From Nocardia araoensis NBRC 100135 (GTDB lineage Bacteria > Actinomycetota > Actinomycetes > Mycobacteriales > Mycobacteriaceae): DNA of 64,000 bases. Under the pieces are notes generated by a model that ran no database searches, was not told where the DNA came from, and saw nothing but the letters and a program-made list of their open reading frames with translations. Location: positions 62,001-126,000 of the forward strand of contig NZ_BAFR01000204.1 in NCBI RefSeq assembly GCF_000308435.1, written 5' to 3'. A program made the translations under genes and the position numbers. Shown piece by piece: positions 58,942-64,000 of this stretch. Position 1 is the first letter of the stretch; each line of letters opens with the position of its first letter.

Positions 58942-60294
58942 TCAACCGGCCTTCGCGAGCAACGTCGCCTGCGCCCGCGCGACCTCGGCCGCCACCACCT
59001 CCGTGTCGACCGTCCTGACCTCGCCGTCACGCACCACCTCGCGCCCGTTCACCAGCAGCGCCGCCAGCGGCGGGGGCGAGCCGAGCACCAGGGCGGTCAC
59101 CGGATCCGCGATCCCGGCGTGCGCGACGGTGTCCAGCCGCCACAGCGCCAGATCCGCCAGCTTGCCCACCTCGATCGAACCGATGTCGGCGGCGCGGCCC
59201 AGCACCCGCGCGCCGCCCATGGTGGCCAGTTCCAGCGCGGTGCGCACGGTCATCGCATGCGGTCCACCCCGGTTGCGCGCCCACAGCAAGGCATGACGCG
59301 GCTCCTCGATCATCGAACCGGCCTCGTTGCTGGCCGCCCCGTCGACGCCGAGTCCAACCGGGACGCCCGCGCCTACCAGATCGACGATGCGAGCGACGCC
59401 CGCGCCGAGCCGCGCGTTCGACGTGGGGCAGTGCGCCACGCCGGTACCGGTCCGCGCCATGGCGCGGACAGCGCCGTCGTCCAGGTGGACGGCGTGGGCG
59501 TACCAGACATCGGGACCGAACCAGTCCAGCCGCTGCATGTACTGCGCGGGCGTACAGCCGAAAGTCGCCAGACAGTAGTCCTGCTCGTCGACGGTCTCGG
59601 CGAGGTGGGTGTGCAGCCGGACCCCGGTGTCGCGGGCCAGCGCCGCCGACTCGCGCAGCAGGTCCGGCGTCACCGAGAAGGGCGAGCACGGCGCCAGCGC
59701 GATCCGCAGCATGGCGTCGGACGACGGGTCGTGCCACCGCGCGACGGCCTCCGCGCTCGCGGCGAGGATGTCGTCCAGGCGTTCCACCAGGTGATCGGGC
59801 GGCAGGCCGCCCGAGCTCGCGCCCAGATCCATCGAGCCGCGACAGGGATGGAACCGCAGGCCCACCCGCGCCGCCGCGGTGATCTCGGCGGCCAGCGGGT
59901 CACCGCCGTCGCGCGGGAACACGTAGTGGTGATCGGTGGTGGTGGTGCACCCGGTGCGCGCGAGGGCGGCGAGCGCACCCGTGGCCGCCACGCGCACCCC
60001 GTCCTCGTCGATGCCTGCCCAGACCGGGTACAGGGCGGTGAGCCATTCGAACAGCGTGTGGTCGGTGGCCAGGCCGCGGGTGATCCATTGGTAGAGGTGG
60101 TGATGGGCGTTCACCAACCCGGGTGTGAGCAGGCAGCCGCGCCCGTCGACGCGCCGCGCACCCGGGCCGAGCTCCGGCGGATCGCCCGCGCCGACCGCGT
60201 CGATCCGGTTGCCGCGCACGACGACGTGCCCGCGGGCGTACTCGGTGCCGTTGGCGTCGACGGTCGCGACGGCACAGTCCGCGATGACGGTCAC
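58942..60294 (-). CDS. 8-oxoguanine deaminase / guanine deaminase-type amidohydrolase
   Basis: A 450-residue zinc amidohydrolase. Metal ligands are in VNAHHHLYQW (about 61-70), HTHLAET (about 230) and the Asp of GVDGAASNE (about 316-318). The sequence resembles the 8-oxoguanine deaminase/ATZ-TRZ branch. In this context it would convert guanine (or 8-oxoguanine) to xanthine (or urate), feeding the pathway. GTG 60294 overlaps the urate oxidase stop by 4 bases. Guanine versus 8-oxoguanine preference cannot be decided from sequence alone. Confidence 0.85.
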   Translation of the reverse strand: MTVIADCAVATVDANGTEYARGHVVVRGNRIDAVGAGDPPELGPGARRVDGRGCLLTPGLVNAHHHLYQWITRGLATDHTLFEWLTALYPVWAGIDEDGVRVAATGALAALARTGCTTTTDHHYVFPRDGGDPLAAEITAAARVGLRFHPCRGSMDLGASSGGLPPDHLVERLDDILAASAEAVARWHDPSSDAMLRIALAPCSPFSVTPDLLRESAALARDTGVRLHTHLAETVDEQDYCLATFGCTPAQYMQRLDWFGPDVWYAHAVHLDDGAVRAMARTGTGVAHCPTSNARLGAGVARIVDLVGAGVPVGLGVDGAASNEAGSMIEEPRHALLWARNRGGPHAMTVRTALELATMGGARVLGRAADIGSIEVGKLADLALWRLDTVAHAGIADPVTALVLGSPPPLAALLVNGREVVRDGEVRTVDTEVVAAEVARAQATLLAKAG

Positions 60295-61196
60295 CTGGTC
60301 CACGCGGGGCCCGCTTCCGGCGCGTCGGCCCGCGCCACGGTGGCGTGGATCAGCCCGTAGGGACGGTCGTCGGCGTGGTAGACCTCGCCGTGGTTCTCGA
60401 TGCCGAAGCGGCCGAGATCGTAGTCGAAGTGGTGCTTGTTCGGCGCCGCGAGCCGGATCTCGGCCAGCACCGGGAACGCCCCCAGCGCGGCCTTGCCCAT
60501 TTCGAACAGCGTCTGCTGCAACGCCTTCGAATGCACGGTCGCGAAGGTCTCCACCAATCGCGCCCGCACGCCGGTGTAGACCTCGTCCCAGTCGACGCCC
60601 TCGCTGCTCGCGAAGCGCCACTCGGCGATCAGCGAGGTGGCCAGCATCCGATCGCGCGTCGGCGCGAGCACGGTGAACTCGTCGGTCAGGAAGTCGGCGA
60701 ACTCCGAGCCGGTCGACTTCAGAATGGTCAGGTCCTTCACCCCGCCGACGACCCAGGCCCGCCGCTCGGCGCCTTTCCCGGTTACGGTGACCGCGGCCGT
60801 GCGCACTTCCGGACCCTGCCGCACCCAGGTGTGATCGTGTTCCACACCGCCGACCGTGACGCGCTGCCAGGCGTATTCGTCGACCTCGATCCGCGCGCTG
60901 CGCACCGGTTCGATCTCGGCGACGAAATGATCGGCCAGCGCGAGCGCGTAGTCCTCGACAGCCCGCAGCCCGGGACGCTTCGCGAAGGCGTAGGCCGTCT
61001 GCTTCTGCGAGTCGGTGGGCAGGACCTTCGCTTGGTCGCCCGCGACGTACGCGTCGGCGAAATCGCCGCGCAGCACCGTGGATACGTTCACGTCGCGGAT
61101 CTCGTGGCGTGCGCTCTGCCGGTGGATGCGCACGATCCGATTCTCCGCCTTGCCGTATCGATGGTCGGTCAGCACGATGGGTCCGGTCAGTTTCAT
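60291..61196 (-). CDS. urate oxidase (uricase)
   Basis: A 301-residue cofactor-free uricase oxidising urate to 5-hydroxyisourate. It has tandem tunnelling-fold domains. Landmarks are the active-site Lys in YGKAENRIVRIHR near residue 15, VLPTDSQKQTAYAFA near 60-75, LKSTGSEFADFLTDEFT, and the His in LAAPNKHHFDYDL near 250. The ATG at 61196 is the only start giving a normal N-terminus. It sits 2 bp after the hydroxyisourate hydrolase gene. Confidence 0.96.
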   Translation of the reverse strand: MKLTGPIVLTDHRYGKAENRIVRIHRQSARHEIRDVNVSTVLRGDFADAYVAGDQAKVLPTDSQKQTAYAFAKRPGLRAVEDYALALADHFVAEIEPVRSARIEVDEYAWQRVTVGGVEHDHTWVRQGPEVRTAAVTVTGKGAERRAWVVGGVKDLTILKSTGSEFADFLTDEFTVLAPTRDRMLATSLIAEWRFASSEGVDWDEVYTGVRARLVETFATVHSKALQQTLFEMGKAALGAFPVLAEIRLAAPNKHHFDYDLGRFGIENHGEVYHADDRPYGLIHATVARADAPEAGPAWTR

Positions 61197-61198
61197 GC

Positions 61199-61516
61199 TC
61201 AGCTCCCTCGATAGGTGGAAAAGGCGAAGGGCGACAACAGCAACGGGACGTGATAGCGCCGTTCCTCGGTCACGGTGAACACGATGCTCACCTCGGGATA
61301 GAAGGTTTCCACCCCTTGGCCGGCGAAGTAGGCGCCGGTGTCGAACACCAGCCGATAGGTTCCGGATTCGAGCGCTTCGCCCAATGCCCTGATCCGCCCG
61401 TCCGCGCCCGTTTCGCCCGAATCGAGCTGGCGGTTCTGTTGGTACAACGTCACCGTGACGCCCGCGGCGGGCACGCCGCGCACCGCGTCGAGCACATGCG
61501 TGCTCAGCGTGCTCAC
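61199..61516 (-). CDS. uraH: 5-hydroxyisourate hydrolase (transthyretin-like)
   Basis: A 105-residue enzyme hydrolysing 5-hydroxyisourate to OHCU. The N-terminal STHVLDAVRGVPA with its His and the C-terminal YRGS signature define the transthyretin-related HIU hydrolases, and the middle FFPEV-like segment is VETFYPEVSIVF. GTG 61516 overlaps the OHCU decarboxylase stop by 4 bases. Confidence 0.96.
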   Translation of the reverse strand: MSTLSTHVLDAVRGVPAAGVTVTLYQQNRQLDSGETGADGRIRALGEALESGTYRLVFDTGAYFAGQGVETFYPEVSIVFTVTEERRYHVPLLLSPFAFSTYRGS

Positions 61517-62016
61517 GACCGCCCCACCAGCAGCGCGCGCAGCCGGATCCGATTGATCTTGCCCAATTCTGTTCGCACGACCTGCCTTTCGGTCTCGGGA
61601 TCATTGCGTAACCGGGCGTTGAGCAGCGCGAGCAGCTCCTCGCCCGTCTTTCCGCTCGCACACACCAGATAGATGTGCCCGAACCGTTCCTCGTAGGCAC
61701 GGTTGCCTTCGGCGAGCGCCGCGCGTACCGCGTCGGCCGCACCCGCCACCCCGGCCTGCTCCCGCGTCGACGCGGCGGAGCGCGGTCGCTCGCCGATTCT
61801 GGGATGACCCGCCAGCGCCAGGTCGAGCTCGGACTCCGGCAACCGCGCCAACGCTTCGTCCGCCGCCTCGAGCAGCGCCTCGACGCTGCGGTACGGACGG
61901 CCCGCGACCAGCGACCGCGCGAAGCCCGGCGACGAGCAGCAACCGAGCACCGCCCGGTAGGCCGCGTCGTCGGACAGCGCGTCGAACGCCGCGATACCGC
62001 GTCGCTGATCCGTCAT
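61513..62016 (-). CDS. uraD: 2-oxo-4-hydroxy-4-carboxy-5-ureidoimidazoline (OHCU) decarboxylase
   Basis: A 167-residue enzyme giving S-allantoin. The catalytic His is in LAGHPRIGERP (His71), and the FGHIYLVCASGKTGEELLALL segment near 120-145 is characteristic. ATG 62016 is chosen; an upstream GTG at 62052 would add a nonconserved stretch. First gene of the uraD-uraH-uricase-deaminase group, divergent from the molybdenum cofactor genes. Confidence 0.94.
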   Translation of the reverse strand: MTDQRRGIAAFDALSDDAAYRAVLGCCSSPGFARSLVAGRPYRSVEALLEAADEALARLPESELDLALAGHPRIGERPRSAASTREQAGVAGAADAVRAALAEGNRAYEERFGHIYLVCASGKTGEELLALLNARLRNDPETERQVVRTELGKINRIRLRALLVGRS

Positions 62017-62140
62017 CGGACCAGCATCGAGTACGACCGGACGAGCCGCCACCGGAAGCGGAGGGATCAGCTTCGGCGTGTCGCTCCGGGACCACGCCTG
62101 AGCACCGGTTTCCCCTCGTGCGACGCAGACCTGCCGGTAT

Positions 62141-62146
62141 TACCTT
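62141..62146 (+). promoter_or_regulatory. -10 box, probable leaderless promoter
   Basis: TACCTT ends 6 nt before the ATG at 62153 of the MobA-like gene, the same spacing as the TACCTT box before the AI-2E gene. Confidence 0.4.
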
Positions 62147-62152
62147 TTATGC

Positions 62153-62749
62153 ATGGCCGACCCTGATCGCTCCGCTGTCGCACCATGCGCCGGCGTCGTG
62201 CTCGCCGCCGGCGCCGGAACCCGCTACGGAAAACCCAAAGTGCTCGCCGAGGACGGCGCCTGGCTGCGGGCCACGGTCGCCGCGCTGCGCGACGGCGGTT
62301 GCGACCCGGTGATCGTGGTGCTCGGCGCGACCGGCCCCACGCCGCGGATCGTCGATCTGCCGTCGGACGTGCGGCACGTGTGGGCGGCGGACTGGGCGAC
62401 CGGGCTGAGCGCATCGCTGCGGGCGGGCCTGATCGCCGCGGCGAGCACCCCGGCGCGCTACGCCGCGATCATGCCGGTCGACACCCCCGATATCGGCGCC
62501 GACGTGGTCGCCCGAGTGCTCGCCGCCGCGCTCGCGGCCCCCAGCGGCTTGGCCCGCGCCGTGTTCCACGACACACCCGGCCACCCTGTTGTCATCGCCC
62601 ACAAGCACTGGAACGCCATTTCTGGATCGGCCTCAGGAGATTCCGGCGCCCGCACCTATTTGACCGGCAGAAACGATATGGTGTGCGTCACGTGCGACGA
62701 TTTGGCGACGGGGGTCGATCGTGATTTCCCGGCCACGACCGCACGGTGA
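62153..62749 (+). CDS. MobA-like NTP transferase (molybdenum cofactor cytidylyltransferase family)
   Basis: A 198-residue nucleotidyltransferase. The nucleotide loop VVLAAGAGTRYGKPKVL (about 15-31) and the metal-binding Asp in IMPVDTPDIGAD are clear. MocA/MobA-like proteins modify the molybdenum cofactor for xanthine dehydrogenase-type enzymes. It is followed after 13 bp by an XdhC-like gene and is divergent from the purine operon, so it probably matures the cofactor of the xanthine dehydrogenase at 55-58 kb. Confidence 0.85.
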   Translation: MADPDRSAVAPCAGVVLAAGAGTRYGKPKVLAEDGAWLRATVAALRDGGCDPVIVVLGATGPTPRIVDLPSDVRHVWAADWATGLSASLRAGLIAAASTPARYAAIMPVDTPDIGADVVARVLAAALAAPSGLARAVFHDTPGHPVVIAHKHWNAISGSASGDSGARTYLTGRNDMVCVTCDDLATGVDRDFPATTAR

Positions 62750-62762
62750 TCGGAGCTAGCAG

Positions 62763-63782
62763 ATGCGGGACATCGTCGACGACCTGTTGCGGGTGTGGTA
62801 CTCGGGCCGTACCGGCGGACTCGGCACCATCGTGCGCACGGTGGGCGCCGCCCCCTTACCGGTGGGCTCGGCGATGCTGGTCGACCCGGACGGGGGCGTC
62901 TACGGGTCGATCGCCGCGGGCGGGCTGGAGGACATCGCGTACGAGGCCGTGCTCCAGGCCGCGCGGACCGGCCGTCGTGCGATGCACCGTTTCGGCTTGG
63001 ACGGGGGCGCGAACGGCGAGGGGATGGTGGACGTCTTCACCGAACCGTTCTCTCGAAGACACTTCCCGGAGTTCCCGGACGTCGCCGCCGAGATCGCGGC
63101 GCACCGCAGGGTCACCGTCTTCACGGTGGTGTGGAACTCCGACGCCGACCTGATCGGCCAGCACCTGATCACCGACAAGAGGCACGCCACCGAGTTGGTC
63201 GCGCTCCCCGATTCCGACGTCTTCGTCGCCTCGTTCGCTCCGCCGCCGCGCCTGATCATCTTCGGCGCCAATTCCTTCGCCGCCGCGCTCACCGTGCAGG
63301 CCGATTTGCTCGGCTACCGGGTGACCATCTGCGATTCCCGCCCCAATTTCGCTACGCCGGAATCGTTTCCCGGCGCGGAGGTCGTGGTCGACTGGCCGCA
63401 CCGCTACCTCAACATCCTCTCCGCGGCCGGTGAAATCGACAGCAGCACAGCGATAGTCGTGGTCTCGCACGATCCTACGTTCGAGATTCCGCTGCTCACC
63501 GTGGCGCTGCGACTACCCGAGCTCGGCTATCTCGGCGCCGTGGGGTCACGCCAGGTGCACATTCGGCGCATGGAGGACCTGCGCGCAGGCGGATTCGGCG
63601 AGGAGACGCTGTCGCGGCTGCACTCGCCCGCAGGATTCGACATCGGCGCGCGCACCGCGCCCGAGATGGCCGTCGCGATCGCGGCCGAGCTGCTGGCCGC
63701 CCGCGCCGCGCAGCCGGTGCGAGCGGTCGATCCGTACAGCGGCGAGATCCCGATCACGCCGAAGACAGCCGTGGGACTCTAG
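62763..63782 (+). CDS. XdhC/CoxI family molybdenum cofactor maturation protein
   Basis: A 339-residue protein with an N-terminal CoxI/XdhC domain (LGTIVRTVGAAPLPVGSAMLVD; GSIAAGGLEDIAYEAV) and a C-terminal Rossmann XdhC domain (RLIIFGANSFAAALTVQADLLGYRVTICDSRP; DWPHRYL; LGYLGAVGSRQVHIRR). XdhC receives and protects the sulfurated molybdenum cofactor before insertion into xanthine dehydrogenase. The N-terminal domain has GG where many members have GxCVE, so Cys-based sulfur handling is not obvious. Confidence 0.9.
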   Translation: MRDIVDDLLRVWYSGRTGGLGTIVRTVGAAPLPVGSAMLVDPDGGVYGSIAAGGLEDIAYEAVLQAARTGRRAMHRFGLDGGANGEGMVDVFTEPFSRRHFPEFPDVAAEIAAHRRVTVFTVVWNSDADLIGQHLITDKRHATELVALPDSDVFVASFAPPPRLIIFGANSFAAALTVQADLLGYRVTICDSRPNFATPESFPGAEVVVDWPHRYLNILSAAGEIDSSTAIVVVSHDPTFEIPLLTVALRLPELGYLGAVGSRQVHIRRMEDLRAGGFGEETLSRLHSPAGFDIGARTAPEMAVAIAAELLAARAAQPVRAVDPYSGEIPITPKTAVGL

Positions 63783-63783
63783 C

Positions 63784-64000
63784 TCATTTCAGGCCGGGAT
63801 TCTCGGCATACACCTCGCGCAGTACCGACAGGTCGAACAACTGCGCGGCCTTGATATCGATCTTCGCGGCGCGCAGCGCGGCGATGTTCTGCTCGATCAA
63901 GGCGTCGGTCATCGAGAGCAAGCCGCCCGTGGCCGTATCCGCCGAAACCACCAGATCGTTCTGCGCCACGGCCTCTTTGGTCTGCTCGGCGAGATCGAGC
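63784..64000 (-). CDS. ABC transporter substrate-binding protein, C-terminal part only
   Basis: Only the last 71 codons are in the window: LDLAEQTKEAV, then ATGGLLSMTDALIEQNIAALR and a closing FDLSVLREVYAENPGL. This matches the C-terminal region of NMT1/thiamine- or sulfonate-type substrate-binding proteins. The gene is convergent with xdhC, leaving 1 bp between stops. Ligand unknown; a purine or ureide transporter would fit the location, but that is a guess. Confidence 0.6.
   Translation of the reverse strand, partial: LDLAEQTKEAVAQNDLVVSADTATGGLLSMTDALIEQNIAALRAAKIDIKAAQLFDLSVLREVYAENPGLK

Overview
The window looks like a chromosomal segment of a mycolic-acid actinomycete, most likely Nocardia. 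The evidence is very high GC coding sequence with frequent GTG starts, an HbhA-like adhesin, a PPE/EspG-type triplet, a PapA-like acyltransferase, many TetR regulators, and several start codons placed 6-8 nt after a TANNNT -10 box, as in leaderless actinobacterial transcripts. The block murB, DUF2505, deoC, DUF2516, hbhA, XRE regulator, DUF445, TetR at 1-12.7 kb, together with fadB2 and aceA at 38.6-41.1 kb, follows the gene order of Mycobacterium tuberculosis Rv0467-Rv0482. Here about 26 kb of other genes separates the two parts.

Layout. 1-12.7 kb: cell-wall and conserved core genes, with a VapBC toxin-antitoxin pair, purU and a lipase-like hydrolase. 12.9-17.7 kb: an ABC1 kinase, an enoyl-reductase-like gene broken by an in-frame TGA, a methyltransferase, a TetR and an anti-sigma-like membrane protein. 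17.8-22.2 kb: a small aromatic-catabolism-type operon (tautomerase, hydratase/decarboxylase, beta-propeller) divergent from a LysR gene, then an SDR. 22.2-25.2 kb: a GntR gene and a PPE-like/EspG triplet with no ESX core. 25.3-35.9 kb: PPK2, a DsbA-VKOR pair, an HtrA-like protease, a zinc alcohol dehydrogenase, an AI-2E transporter, a PapA-like acyltransferase with a divergent TetR and tandem operators, a TPR protein, and a VOC-TetR pair. 36-41.3 kb: a full-length MetE homologue, fadB2 and aceA.

41.5-51.5 kb is accessory DNA. Three overlapping small genes, two of which share a motif, diverge from an XRE/DUF5753-DUF397 pair. A complete type I restriction-modification operon (hsdR-hsdS-hsdM) follows, then a hydrolase/MarR pair. 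Near-identical palindromic repeats lie at about 44.05 kb and 51.48 kb, on either side of the restriction and hydrolase/MarR genes.

51.8-63.8 kb is a purine-to-glyoxylate unit: guanine deaminase-type amidohydrolase, a two-subunit xanthine dehydrogenase whose iron-sulfur and molybdenum parts are fused, urate oxidase, hydroxyisourate hydrolase, OHCU decarboxylase, allantoinase (PuuE type), allantoicase and a CitE-like aldolase. A MobA-like and an XdhC-like maturation factor are encoded divergently.

The most unusual observation is that the MetE homologue (35969-38275) is full length and well conserved but lacks three of the four canonical zinc ligands. No rRNA, tRNA, CRISPR array, insertion sequence or phage gene was recognised.
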